DNA from: JADJYF01 sp965278995
GTDB lineage: Bacteria > Pseudomonadota > Gammaproteobacteria > Ga0077536
Length of the DNA: 64,000 bases
Assembly: GCA_965278995.1 (NCBI GenBank)
Contig: OZ257136.1
Location: 3,968,001-4,032,000, forward strand
Direction of reading: 5' to 3'
The position numbers were made by a program, and so were the translations under genes. This document shows, piece after piece, positions 25,944 to 34,810 of this stretch (position 1 is the first letter of the stretch; every line of letters begins with the position of its first letter). Below the pieces are notes generated by a model that was not told the DNA's origin, made no database searches, and saw nothing but the letters and a program-made list of their open reading frames with translations.

Positions 25944-27473
25944 TTAGTGGGTGTAGTAATCGGCGCCGCGCAGATGTTCATGCTCAGGTGCGGTCCAGCT
26001 GTTCGGCGGTGGTAACGGCAGGGCTTCGAGCTTGCGCCTGAGGATGGAAGCCACGGCGCTGTAGGTGTGTGCGCCGAGCGCGAGCGCACGGGTACAGGCG
26101 GCTTCGAGTCGGGCCGGCGTGTGCTCGCGGGCGAGGCGCAGTAAACCGAGGCAAGCGCGGTAACCCTGCTCCGGATGCTTGCGCGTTTCGAGGATCTGGC
26201 GCACCAGTGCAGCGCAGGCCGGGCCGATGGTGCCGGCCCATTGGAGCAGGCGTTGTGGCGACCACTCGAGGTGGGCACGATGAGCGGCGGGCAGATGCTC
26301 GGGCACGGTGGTGTAGCCATAGCGCTTGCCTGAGCGCAGGTGGGCGGCGACCCGCTGGCCACGCTGCAGTACTTCGATAGCCGAGCGTGTCACGCGCAGC
26401 TCGACCTCGGTGTGCACGAGACTATGCGGCACGCTGTAGTAGTGCTGTTCATGGACGATGTGATAATCGATGTTGACGCGCGCCCGTGCATAGCGCGCCA
26501 GCTCGTAGCGCGCCACCGGCAGCGGCTTTAAGGCCGGCCGGTCGAGAGCGGCGTATTGGCTGGCGCGTGAGCCCGGCAGGCGTTTGAACGGCCGGCCGTT
26601 GAGGTCGTCGAGCAGCGCGACGATGGCGCTATCGACTTCGCCCAGCGTGTCGAAACGATGATTACGCAAGCGTGCGAGGATCCAACGTTCCACAATCTGC
26701 ACGCCGACTTCAGCCTTGGCTTTGTCCTGCGGGCGATAGGGCCGTGCGGGCAGTACGGCGGTGGCGTAATGCGCGGCGAAGTCGAGCACGGTGGCTGAAG
26801 CGCGCGGTTCATAGCGATCGGGATCGGCGATCAGGGCACGCGCATTATCGGGCACGATCAAGCTCGGCACGCCGTCGATGAAGGCCAATGCGCGGGTCAG
26901 GGCCTCAAGCCAGTCGGCCATGGTCTGGCGGGCGGTGGCGCAGGCGAAGGTGTAGTTCGAGGCACCGAGTACGGCGACGAAGATCTGCGCACGCTCGCCA
27001 GCGTTGCCAAAGGGCAGGGTCGGGCCGGCGTAGTCGATGAACAGCTTCTCGCCCGCGCGATGCAGTTGGCGCATGGAGCGCTTGAGGGCGCCAGCGTACT
27101 GATGGTAGCACTCGACGAACTGGGTGTAGCGGTAGATGGTTTCACCGCGGTGCGCGGCAGCGTATTCCTCCCACAACAGCAGCAGCGTGACGCCCTTACG
27201 CTTGAGCTCGATGTGAGTCAGGGCGTAATCGGGCAACACCCGCTTGCCTGGGACCGGCGTGGGTGGCTTGAGTTGTGCCCACAGCGCGCTCTCGGTTAGG
27301 GCGGCGACTTCCGTTGGCGTGAGGCCGGCGACCTGCATCAAGCGGACATACTTGGCCACCACGCCTTTGGAGATGGATAGGGCGCCGGCGATCTGGGCAT
27401 GGGAGAGCCCGGCCTCGTACTTCAAGCGGAACAGTTCTTTGATATTGCGCATAGTCAGTGTCTTCGCGGGCAT
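25944..27473 (-). CDS. istA: IS21-family transposase IstA
   Basis: 509 residues from the ATG at 27473. An N-terminal helix-turn-helix (LKYEAGLSHAQIAGALSISK) precedes a DDE integrase core (FIDYAGPTLPF for the first Asp, LIVPDNARA for the second, and a Glu in KAKAEVGVQIVERW). The C-terminal beta-barrel region is present. It appears intact. Confidence 0.93.
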   Translation of the reverse strand: MPAKTLTMRNIKELFRLKYEAGLSHAQIAGALSISKGVVAKYVRLMQVAGLTPTEVAALTESALWAQLKPPTPVPGKRVLPDYALTHIELKRKGVTLLLLWEEYAAAHRGETIYRYTQFVECYHQYAGALKRSMRQLHRAGEKLFIDYAGPTLPFGNAGERAQIFVAVLGASNYTFACATARQTMADWLEALTRALAFIDGVPSLIVPDNARALIADPDRYEPRASATVLDFAAHYATAVLPARPYRPQDKAKAEVGVQIVERWILARLRNHRFDTLGEVDSAIVALLDDLNGRPFKRLPGSRASQYAALDRPALKPLPVARYELARYARARVNIDYHIVHEQHYYSVPHSLVHTEVELRVTRSAIEVLQRGQRVAAHLRSGKRYGYTTVPEHLPAAHRAHLEWSPQRLLQWAGTIGPACAALVRQILETRKHPEQGYRACLGLLRLAREHTPARLEAACTRALALGAHTYSAVASILRRKLEALPLPPPNSWTAPEHEHLRGADYYTH

Positions 27474-27752
27474 GCCCCCTCCGGTCGGGAAAACCGGGGA
27501 GGGTAACCTCAAAGGCACTTCGCCAGGCGTAGCGCGCGGGACCGTTTCGGTTGAACGTGACCAGTGATTTCGGAACGTCCCGAGAAGCGGTCACGTTCAG
27601 CCGAAATGCGCGGTCACGATGCACCGAAATCGGCGGTCACGTTCGACCGAAATGACCGGTCACGACCGGCCGAAATACGCAGTAATCGTGTTGGTAGGCA
27701 GATCGCTCCGATCTCGGCCAGCAGACACCCATTGTGCCTCTCACTTCCAACT

Positions 27753-27935
27753 TCAAAAGATGCATAGCTTGGAACCGTCCGCTCGATTGGCGTATCGGCG
27801 GGCCAAGTCCAATTCGAATAGCGTGCCACGAGCATTTTTCATTTCGTGCGCCAGGAATATTTCGTACAGTCCGCAACCAAGCCCGATCACCACAGACAGG
27901 ATGTGGACCGTGAGTAGCGGCGCTCTGAACTCCAT
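27753..27935 (-). CDS. small membrane protein, probably 3'-truncated
   Basis: 60 residues, ribosome site gggaga before the ATG. A hydrophobic segment (LLTVHILSVVIGLGCGLYEIF) is followed by a charged tail that runs into an attC remnant. The tail probably replaced the original C-terminus. It is the last cassette before the IS21 element. Confidence 0.45.
   Translation of the reverse strand: MEFRAPLLTVHILSVVIGLGCGLYEIFLAHEMKNARGTLFELDLARRYANRADGSKLCIF
27771..27799 (-). repeat. attC remnant (half site)
   Basis: Only the gtccgctcgattgg arm remains, next to the IS21 right end. It marks the outermost trace of the array. Confidence 0.5.
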
Positions 27936-27973
27936 GTTCGGCTCTCCCTGGCAATTGTAATGTCTCGGATTGC

Positions 27974-28041
27974 ATCTATCGTGCGGTTTGGCGGCGCCGG
28001 AATGCGAAGCACGGAGGCGTCAGCTCGACGGGCTGTTTAGG
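27974..28041 (-). repeat. degenerate attC
   Basis: The core gcgccggaatgcgaagcacggaggcgtcagctcgacgggctg is recognisable, but the left end has lost the taac box (tctatcg) and the right box is gtttagg. Confidence 0.75.
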
Positions 28042-28492
28042 TGTGCGCCGCTGCCCAGATAGAAAATAGTTTTTCGAAATTATCTGGGCCTTGTTCGTAA
28101 TGCAGCGACGCGCTCGGAATCGCATACCAACGTTGCCTGCTACCTGCCCAAATATGACCTACGGGAGCTAATGACTTTGTTTCATATAGGGTTCCGGGCT
28201 TGATGCTCATCATTTCCGTCTGTCCAAGCATCTGATGGAACAACCGTGTACCGCAGGTTGGGCAGAAGCGACAAGCCATGGATCTACCGCTGGGAGTTGT
28301 CCGAACCCATTCCTTGAGTTCACCGCATTGCAGTTCAACAGTGGCGGATTTTATCCACAATGCCATGCCGAATGCACTAGAGGATTGACGCTGACACTCC
28401 GTGCAGTGACAGGCAAATAATGTCATCGCCGTACCAACGACTCGGTACTTCACTTCGCCGCATTGGCACTGGCCTTCAAAGGTTTCGATCAT
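28037..28492 (-). CDS. GFA-family (CENP-V/GFA) zinc protein
   Basis: 151 residues. Zinc-ligand pattern CQCGEVKYRVV, CHCTECQRQSSSAFG and CRFCPTCGTRLFH, the GFA signature first described for S-hydroxymethyl glutathione synthase. Its stop codon lies in the R'' box of the attC at 27974-28041, the normal layout for a cassette gene. Specific substrate unknown; a paralogue lies at 35550-36026. Confidence 0.85.
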   Translation of the reverse strand: MIETFEGQCQCGEVKYRVVGTAMTLFACHCTECQRQSSSAFGMALWIKSATVELQCGELKEWVRTTPSGRSMACRFCPTCGTRLFHQMLGQTEMMSIKPGTLYETKSLAPVGHIWAGSRQRWYAIPSASLHYEQGPDNFEKLFSIWAAAHT

Positions 28493-28824
28493 CGTTAGAC
28501 CACTCCATGGGTTTCGTTACTGACTGAATAACTAACGTCTGACATGAGTGGCTATCGTCTCGGCTCATTCCGCATCGCCACTGCCCGCGCGCGGGCTCCG
28601 CATTCCAACCGACATGGCCCAGGGTGCTCAACACGACTTACTTCGTTGCCGCGTCCATTGTTCGAGCGAACGGTCTCATCCACTTGAGCCTCTTCTCCTT
28701 CAGCGCTGGCGACCGTAATTTTCAGTGAAGTCGTAGTGTTGCCTTCGACTGTCAGGCCAAAGGAAGGGCGTCTTCTACTTTTGCTTCTCCCTATTATGAT
28801 GCCTAACACCTCGGAGGTATCTGC
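28493..28824. other. no confident gene; eroded cassette DNA
   Basis: Contains ctaacgtctgacatgagtggc near 28533, which resembles the left end of an attC, without a matching right end. A Ser/Arg-rich frame on the minus strand at 28552-28809 has no recognisable feature. Confidence 0.35.
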
Positions 28825-29175
28825 TCAAAAGGCTGAACCGACATCGCCACCACAATGAACAGGCCGACCGTCCTTGTCAGTTCTGCCCAGTCGGTTGCAA
28901 TCGTACACATAGCGGAACCCGACGAGAATGTTCAACTTATTATCAATGGGAAACAGAAGAGGTACGCGGGTCGGACTTTTGGGATTGATACCTTCTTCCC
29001 GACACGCAAGTCGCCAGCATCGCCGCAGTCCGTCGTTTTGAACCGCTATAGACCCGAGCACGGCGGCGGGGGTGTGATGCATGTACCGGCCGAATGCTTT
29101 TGAACAGAACAGTTCGTATACCCTGGTATAGAGGATAAGTTCGTGCCAGAGATCGTCCGCGATCTGAGATGGCAT
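28825..29175 (-). pseudogene. conserved hypothetical protein, N-terminally truncated
   Basis: 116 residues from an internal ATG. The text MPSQIADDLWHELILYTRVY followed by FGRYMHHTP, and later WRLACREEGINPKSPTRVPL, matches the C-terminal half of a widespread uncharacterised bacterial family. The same frame continues upstream of the ATG (KLGQFFLAYIKGGFKSVS) to a stop near 29235, so the family text starts before any start codon. The protein is therefore probably a 5'-truncated gene, or a shortened cassette version. Confidence 0.55.
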
Positions 29176-29586
29176 CGAGACTGATTTGAAACCTCCTTTT
29201 ATATAGGCAAGAAAGAACTGTCCTAATTTCTCATATCGCTTTTAAATTTCCACTGGCGCTGCGGTGGCTGCTCGACCGACTCGTCCATGCTCATAGATCT
29301 CCCACATACAGAAATGGTGTAGTCGGGTCGATGTACAAGATCAAGTTCAAAGGGACTGGCGAGAGTCAGCTTCGAGATGTTGTTGACGGCGGCGAGCTAA
29401 AATCTGACCCGAATGAGAAACCTGCAGGTAACGTCAAATGACAGGGAAGCGCAGGTGATATGGGCCACTGCGAACAATTATAGGACCGCTAATGGACGCC
29501 GATGTTCGAAAGGCATGAATTTCTCCGGATAAATTCACGCGCGAAAATGTCTGCTATTTACCAACCTGCTAAAGCACAAACATTTC
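29176..29586. other. no gene; decayed array DNA
   Basis: Apart from the out-of-start continuation of the preceding pseudogene up to about 29235, no frame with a motif or ribosome site and no attC is visible. Confidence 0.35.
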
Positions 29587-30069
29587 CTACTTCGGAGGAA
29601 CACGCTTTGTTACCCGGTATGTGGACGTAGCATGAGCACAGGATTCAGGCTCGCCTTCTGACGTGAGCCAGCATTCAAGATAGAACAGACGAGAACCTCG
29701 TCGGACAATCCGCGCCTCAGCGACGAGGTCACATTCCCGGACGGGCCGAATGAATGTGATATTCAGATTGACCATTACCGGAATGACATCCCAGCCCAAC
29801 GCGGCCATAACACAACAATACATTGCAGTATCGGCGAAGCCCATGACCGTTGGACCTGAAAATACATTTCCGCCACTACCGTCCTGCCACGGTTCGGTCC
29901 CTATGAACAGGGGGTTGAGCGGAAGGCGAATGCGCAAACAGTTCGGGCCGACCGATTCAACCACCTCGGAGTGATGATCGATGGGTGGCAGGTTTACTAC
30001 GATAGTTCTTTCCGTCTCAAGACAATCAAGTACGGGATCTGGAACGCTTGGTTGCGGCACCTCACCCAT
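29587..30069 (-). CDS. PaaI-like hotdog thioesterase
   Basis: 160 residues. The hotdog helix GGNVFSGPTVMGFADTAMYC carries the catalytic-site Asp, followed by VNLNITFIRPV and DLVAEARIVRRGSRLFYLEC, typical of PaaI/YigI-like acyl-CoA thioesterases. Complete and probably functional, although neighbouring attC sites have decayed. Confidence 0.8.
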   Translation of the reverse strand: MGEVPQPSVPDPVLDCLETERTIVVNLPPIDHHSEVVESVGPNCLRIRLPLNPLFIGTEPWQDGSGGNVFSGPTVMGFADTAMYCCVMAALGWDVIPVMVNLNITFIRPVRECDLVAEARIVRRGSRLFYLECWLTSEGEPESCAHATSTYRVTKRVPPK

Positions 30070-30189
30070 GATAGGCCCTCCAACGTGTCGTCATGGCGCT
30101 GTTGAATACCACCAGAACGATAGCCACGCCTTGCTTTTTAGGTGGTGAATTCAAGCGTGAAGTGCAACACAGGGTTTCATAGTTCGACA

Positions 30190-30742
30190 TAGCATTCTTC
30201 TGGCGTTCTATATCCGCGTCGCTTGCGCGGTCAGGTGTTTAGTTTTCGAACGATGGCGTCGCAGCCGCGTTGAGTTACGCAAACCATGCGCTTGCGCTTG
30301 GGTAGGTACTGGCGGATCAACCCACTGGCATTTTCGTTGATGCCGCGTTCCCACGAATGATAGGGATTGGCGAAGTAAAACATGGAGGCAGTGATCTTTT
30401 CGATGTGGGCGTAGGCATGAAATGGTGGCTGTCGCCGGCCCCGACGACGGTATCAATCTCCCAGTGACCAAAGCTGGACCGGTTGTCTGCATCCATCGGT
30501 CGGTCGCAGATAGGGTGTCTCCCTGGCAAATCCCCGCGGGAATCAGCTTCTCGAAATCGTTTGCGGCATCGCTTGGAGAACTGCCGGAGGTGGGTGTGAA
30601 GGAAGCCACCTTCAAACTGGTCGCGCCGCACGAATCGATAAATGGTCTCATGACTAATCTTAAGAACTCGCCGGCGGCGGAGTTGGCCCGCTATCTGCCC
30701 GGGACTCCAGTCCCGTCGCAAAAGCGTGCTGACAAGATATGG
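30190..30742 (-). pseudogene. IS30-family transposase remnant
   Basis: IS30 text is split over frames: RRDWSPGQIAGQLRRRRVLK and ISHETIYRFV (from about 30721 downward), then FGHWEIDTVVGAGDSHHFM. After an internal deletion the C-terminal part follows (FYFANPYHSWERGINENASG, then LIRQYLPKRK, ending near 30238). The second Asp of the DDE core and its surroundings are missing. Confidence 0.75.
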
Positions 30743-31141
30743 TTAGGCCGCATTTCTTACTCGCCCAAACCAAATGAGCAAAATTGGGGGCAACAAAAGT
30801 TCGGTGGCTAGCAGCCCAATAACCGGCACTGTAGGCGCCCCGAGGGATACCCAGGCGACGACGCGGCCCAACCCTGCCAAGAAGAAAATAAAGAGCAAGG
30901 CTTTAAAGATCGGTTCATATCGCGGAATGTCCGTCGCGCACAGGTATAGGGCGACTCCATAGAACGCGAACGACACCCCAAAGAATCGATTCTGGCTGTT
31001 CAAGGTCGCGTCGGTCATTGTCTCTGGCGAGATTGTTGCTCCGAGCATTCTATCGGCCTCCAGACCAAGGATCAGATGCAAGGCTGCGACAGCGATGAAA
31101 ACAGGGGCAAGCATCTTCAGGACTACTACGAAGGTTTTCAC
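30743..31141 (-). CDS. DUF4345-like membrane protein
   Basis: 132 residues from a GTG with four hydrophobic helices. MLGATISPETMTDATLNSQN, then RFFGVSFAFYGVALYLC and FIFFLAGLGRVVAWV match the DUF4345 layout. An inner-membrane protein of unknown role, probably a cassette gene: an attC begins 29 bp upstream. Confidence 0.75.
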   Translation of the reverse strand: MKTFVVVLKMLAPVFIAVAALHLILGLEADRMLGATISPETMTDATLNSQNRFFGVSFAFYGVALYLCATDIPRYEPIFKALLFIFFLAGLGRVVAWVSLGAPTVPVIGLLATELLLPPILLIWFGRVRNAA

Positions 31142-31169
31142 TGCTGCACGTCCCTGGGTCTTGTATGTG

Positions 31170-31237
31170 GCTTAACGCGCCGATGAGCGGCGCTGGAGCG
31201 CAAAGCGCGAACGCGCCTGCTCGATTGGCTGAATAGA
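31170..31237 (-). repeat. degenerate attC
   Basis: gcttaacgcgccgatgagcg at the left is good and the loop is gcgcaaagcgc, but the right box reads gaatag instead of gttag. Confidence 0.8.
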
Positions 31238-31954
31238 TTGGATTCTTAAGAACGTTAACAATGCGCCAAGCACTACAAGGGCCCATTTCGATATTGGCAA
31301 CATAACATTAGGCACCTCCGGTGCCGCAATCTCAATGACACGGATTGCATCGTATGGATCCGACACGTCGAAGTTTGTAATTATCTCTGTTATGTCCGCG
31401 TACGCGGTAGCCGAGATGACGTCTCCTACCTCAAGACCGCGCGCTGGATTGTTCCTCGGGTAGAGTGAATTTGGCATTCCAAGATAATCCGTAGCGTCAA
31501 GGCCAGTGGCTGTGTAGATATATCCTAGTAAAGACGATTCTCTATTTTGATCAAAATCGGCGCAAGCAGCGGACTGTGAACTTTCCAGGAATATAGTCCA
31601 GTCGATGTTGGGTATTGAAAAGACTTGTGGGTCGACGTAAATGTAGTAAGAGTTAATCTTGGTCCCAGCGGGAACTACTATCGGCTTTTGCGACACCCCG
31701 GGTAGAAGCTCGTCGCGTAAATATACTAACGGCCCCTCACATAGCGTCCCCTCGTATAGGACCGGTGCGTGTTCGATTTGTAACGGTTCCGAAAGTTCAT
31801 AGTTGCGTCGTTCTTGGAAGACCTTTCGAAAGTTGTTCGGCCCAGCGCTAGTCAACTCTGGCAGGACATTTACTTCGGGTACCGTTCCACCCCCAAGGTT
31901 CGCCTGAAGATCAAATGCGAATAGGCAAAGCAGCGCCAACGCATAAGACTTCAT
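31172..31954 (-). CDS. exported protein with IPTL-CTERM-like sorting tail
   Basis: 260 residues from the ATG at 31954. A signal peptide (MKSYALALLCLFAFDLQA) leads a secreted domain without known family. Near the C-terminus, PEVPNVMLPISKWALVVLGA resembles the IPTL-CTERM signal (IPTLSxWAL), a motif plus a hydrophobic helix, normally followed by basic residues. The last 17 or so residues are encoded by the degenerate attC, and the stop lies in its R' box. If sorted, it would be handled by an exosortase-like enzyme elsewhere in the genome. Confidence 0.7.
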   Translation of the reverse strand: MKSYALALLCLFAFDLQANLGGGTVPEVNVLPELTSAGPNNFRKVFQERRNYELSEPLQIEHAPVLYEGTLCEGPLVYLRDELLPGVSQKPIVVPAGTKINSYYIYVDPQVFSIPNIDWTIFLESSQSAACADFDQNRESSLLGYIYTATGLDATDYLGMPNSLYPRNNPARGLEVGDVISATAYADITEIITNFDVSDPYDAIRVIEIAAPEVPNVMLPISKWALVVLGALLTFLRIQSIQPIEQARSRFALQRRSSAR

Positions 31955-31974
31955 TGAAGGTGTATCCAATAGCA

Positions 31975-32043
31975 ACCAAACGCGCCGATGAGCGATACCA
32001 AAGGGTGTACCGTGGAGGTGCCGCTCGACCGACTGATTTGTCG
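31975..32043 (-). repeat. strongly degenerate attC
   Basis: caaacgcgccgatgagcgatacc and the right part ccgctcgaccgactgatttgtcg retain the arm layout; the centre has diverged. Confidence 0.55.
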
Positions 32044-32248
32044 GCTCAACATACAAATACAGATCTGGCGTCTTCATGCAGCAATTAATCTATCCGTACA
32101 CTGTGCTCGGCGTGAGAATGCATTGAGCTCCAGGAATCCCATGTCTGCATGCTTCGGCCAAAAATATAAGCGTGTCGAACCACCGCTCAAGGTTACTCGT
32201 AGCCAGGCCAGTCGGTAAAGTAATGTCACTCCAGAATACGAGTTCTGT

Positions 32249-32470
32249 CTAAAGCGCGTCTGGCTGCTTGTCATGCCTCAGATGAATCTTGAGATACCGC
32301 TGTGTGCCGTGAGCTGCGTGAAGAGTACCGAGACACGACTCAAGAGGCGCATGCAGGATTTTTGTCTTCCACGTTTCGTCGACTGCCGGGCTGTCTTCGA
32401 GTCCTTTGTTACAAAAGCACGTGACCTCCAAGTTCGGGAAATCATCTAGCACCGCAACCGCTACACGCAA
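32249..32470 (-). CDS. hypothetical protein, start uncertain
   Basis: 73 residues from a TTG. The same open frame continues upstream, without an ATG, to about 32573 at the attC (reading KTSPTWEDAKHLQEHYDDAA), which suggests that the real start was lost when the cassette joined this attC, or uses a rare codon. No recognised family. Confidence 0.35.
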   Translation of the reverse strand: MRVAVAVLDDFPNLEVTCFCNKGLEDSPAVDETWKTKILHAPLESCLGTLHAAHGTQRYLKIHLRHDKQPDAL

Positions 32471-32570
32471 ATGGGAAAATGGGAGGTTCGCGATGATGAC
32501 TTCGGTGGCCGCATCATCATAATGCTCCTGGAGATGCTTTGCGTCTTCCCACGTCGGCGAAGTCTTAGTC

Positions 32571-32639
32571 GCCTAACGTGCCGATGATCGGCGCTGTAGC
32601 GGGAAGCGCGGAGACGTCCGCTGAAACAGCTGGTTAGAC
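32571..32639 (-). repeat. attC
   Basis: gcctaac / gttagac ends, loop gcgggaagcgc, arms gatgatcggcgctg and acgtccgctgaaacagct. Confidence 0.85.
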
Positions 32640-32891
32640 GACGCGCACATTACAGGCTGCCTGGCAACCACGAGCGCTTAACCACATTCGTTCTATTCGA
32701 TGGCCGAGTGCCGGCGATCACGGCGACTAACGATCGCGACGGCACTGGTCTCGACTCGAAATTCTCTGCGGAACCCTACTCCGGATTTTGGGTCGGGACA
32801 ATCGACTACTCGCCGGTTGCAAGCTACGAGGAGGATTCAACGTTTATCGTATTCTTAACCAGTATTGTTGCCGCTCTAGCGCTCGGAGAAT
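32640..32891. other. no confident gene
   Basis: A plus-strand frame at 32708-32998 overlaps the PEP-CTERM gene antisense and has no motif. Confidence 0.35.
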
Positions 32892-33497
32892 TCACGCCTG
32901 GACCAAATGCTGACAGAATTTGCGGCGGACGTTTGGCACTCCGAACAAGCCGAGACTTAGTAAAGCAAGTGTATCGGGCTCCGGTACGTTCTGTGTAAAC
33001 GAGACGAACTCGTATAGAGCAGTCGCATTGGCCCCGTCTGAATTCGGACTTTCGCTGTTGAGAAAACCATAGTAGTGGCCACAGCACAGCCATGGGTTAA
33101 TGGCACCTATTATCTGCCCTGAACTAGCCCCGCCACTCAAACTCGTTGGGATAAGAAAGCCCAATGGCACGTTAACGAGATTAGGAAATAAAATCGCAGA
33201 GCCGCCCAGTCCATCCACTCCGAGTTGGGCGAGCGCATCTGCAAACGCCAATACTAGTGGAGATGGGCCGTCTCCGATAATCTCCCCGTCAGTCGAGATG
33301 AGCGTTATGGGGGAAGCGGTATAAAATGAGTCATAGCTATCGCTGAGGGTGCTGAAAGTCGCGTTATAGGTGCTTGAGCCTATAGTCAAACCAAGGATGC
33401 CCGTCGGATGGGTCTGTGTCCCTTGCAGGACGGGGATCGCAAAAGCTCCTTTGCAGACGACGACCAGAATCGTCGCTATCAAGCTGTATTTCCGCAT
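32892..33497 (-). CDS. exported PEP-CTERM protein
   Basis: 201 residues from the ATG at 33497 (caggag ribosome site). A signal peptide (MRKYSLIATILVVVCKGAFA) and a beta-rich secreted domain end in VPEPDTLALLSLGLFGVPNV followed by RRK, a clear PEP-CTERM exosortase signal. The protein is expected to be cleaved at the PEP motif and passed to the cell surface or matrix. Confidence 0.8.
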   Translation of the reverse strand: MRKYSLIATILVVVCKGAFAIPVLQGTQTHPTGILGLTIGSSTYNATFSTLSDSYDSFYTASPITLISTDGEIIGDGPSPLVLAFADALAQLGVDGLGGSAILFPNLVNVPLGFLIPTSLSGGASSGQIIGAINPWLCCGHYYGFLNSESPNSDGANATALYEFVSFTQNVPEPDTLALLSLGLFGVPNVRRKFCQHLVQA

Positions 33498-33600
33498 GGG
33501 GATCAACTCCTGCTTTTGCGGACAAAGATTGAAACTAATGCGCGACGCGCGCAAGCAGTATCGGACATTACGAGGCAACGACCAGGTAGTGGTCGATGTC

Positions 33601-33668
33601 GCCACCGTGCCGATGAGCGGCGCCGGAAGGCGTAGTGCAGAAACGTCAACTCGATTGGCGAGTTAGGC
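33601..33668 (-). repeat. degenerate attC
   Basis: Left box gccaccg has lost the taac core; the rest (gtgccgatgagcggcgccgg, and a right box gttaggc) is kept. Confidence 0.75.
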
Positions 33669-34219
33669 GTCAATTCGATCTTGGCTCGTATTAGATATGT
33701 GAGCGATGCCTTGGGCGCGCTTGTCTCGCGACGAGGAGTGAGGTTCGGTAAGGAACTATGGTCGTGCAAGTCTGGCGACCGCTTCGACTTCTGCCAACGT
33801 TGCTCGCGAGGTAAGTGACGAAACGCCTATCCCTGTGATCGATGTTCGAGATTCTCCGAGGAAGGTGATAATACAGGGGCCAACGCTTCCATATGATCTT
33901 AAAGCTCACCCCGAACATACATCGCCATATGCATGAGATTGTCCAGGCTTGGGCCAGCTGCCGTAAGCACGGTTCTCAGGTTTTCTAGTGCGGTCCGGAA
34001 TTAGCCCGCGACAGAGCTGAGAGAAACCTCATGCTGGAGGTTCCAATCCACCTGCCCCGATTTGAACAACAACAAACATTGTTCGTCGATGGTGCCTTGC
34101 GATAAACCTAAAGGAGAGCCGTCGTAAAGGCTTGAGGGTTTGACTAAGTGACTACCCGGCACGGAAAACAGGGATCGGGCAATTTCCGGCCCCTCACGAC
34201 CCAAGCTCAGCGAGCCGGC
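33669..34219. other. decayed cassette without a confident gene
   Basis: The unit is bounded by gttaggc at the left and gcctagt at the right, so it was a cassette. The minus-strand frames at 33691-33918 and 34001-34273 are basic and have no recognisable family or ribosome site. Confidence 0.4.
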
Positions 34220-34281
34220 GCCTAGTGCGCGACGATTGCAACCGGAGCACGATGACTGGCTTCGCTGAAGCACAGTTAGGT
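34220..34281 (-). repeat. degenerate attC of a different type
   Basis: gcctagt at the left and gttaggt at the right bracket 62 bases with only weak arm pairing. Supported mainly by the stop codon of the next gene falling in the gttaggt box. Confidence 0.4.
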
Positions 34282-34737
34282 ATGTCGGTCTGATAGCAAT
34301 TCATCAACATGCTCTCTCGGGACTCCTACCCACGACTGGCGACCGTCCAAACCATTGTAGACGATGATGCCACCGCCAATATTTTTGGCCATCTGCAAAA
34401 CGACTCTGGCTTCAACCTCAACGAAGGTGTCTTTCGGAAAGACTCGGAACATCGCGGGTATGTCGCAATAGACCGTAAGATAGCGAATACCGTCCGGTCG
34501 TGTAGTCGTGGGAATGCCAATCTTGTCACCCGTGGCCTGGACACGCTCACCTGGATGCATCGAATCATCCAAATTGGATGTGCGAGAGCCAACCTTGGAG
34601 ACAATGAGCTTACGGTAAAACGCGTCGCGATTCACGGGTGTCGGCTCGTCAGCCACGAGCGTAACAAGGTCAGCCAGGCTCATCGTTTTGAGGCGCTTAC
34701 CGCCAAACAAAGACTCGAATATTTGGGTGATGCTCAA
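34276..34737 (-). CDS. hypothetical cassette protein
   Basis: 153 residues from a TTG just after the attC (LSITQIFESLFGGKRLKTMS), or 135 from the internal ATG at 34683. The N-terminal helix and ADLVTLVADEPTPVNRDAFY recall SseB-like proteins, but this is a weak impression. The rest (YLTVYCDIPAMFRVFP, ending WVGVPREHVDEL) has no known motif. The stop lies in the R'' box, as usual for cassettes. Confidence 0.6.
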   Translation of the reverse strand: MSITQIFESLFGGKRLKTMSLADLVTLVADEPTPVNRDAFYRKLIVSKVGSRTSNLDDSMHPGERVQATGDKIGIPTTTRPDGIRYLTVYCDIPAMFRVFPKDTFVEVEARVVLQMAKNIGGGIIVYNGLDGRQSWVGVPREHVDELLSDRHT

Positions 34738-34742
34738 GGTAC

Positions 34743-34810
34743 GCCTAATGTTCCGATGATCGACGTTGGAGTACGAAGCACAGAAACGCCCACTCGATTG
34801 CTGGTCAAGC
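34743..34810 (-). repeat. degenerate attC
   Basis: gcctaat at the left, loop tacgaagca, right box gtcaagc; the pairing arms gatgatcgacgttgg / acgcccactcgatt are worn. Confidence 0.7.

Larger units (their letters stand above)
25063..27686. mobile_element. IS21-family insertion sequence
   Basis: istA and istB are flanked by ends with multiple copies of a tttcgg-n-cgtgacc motif: two at the left (25075-25115) and about five inverted copies at the right (27540-27680). The outermost imperfect repeats (tgtaattgcggatttcgg on the left, the complement of ccgaaatacgcagtaatc on the right) set the boundaries to within a few bases. No exact target duplication was identified. The element sits between chromosomal genes and the distal end of the cassette array. 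Confidence 0.8.

Noticed and set aside
28490..28550. gttagac at the start of the GFA gene as an attC end
   Set aside because: No arm or partner box on either side; it lies against the coding sequence.
32708..32998. 96-residue plus-strand frame overlapping the PEP-CTERM gene
   Set aside because: Antisense to a gene with clear signal peptide and sorting tail; no motif of its own.
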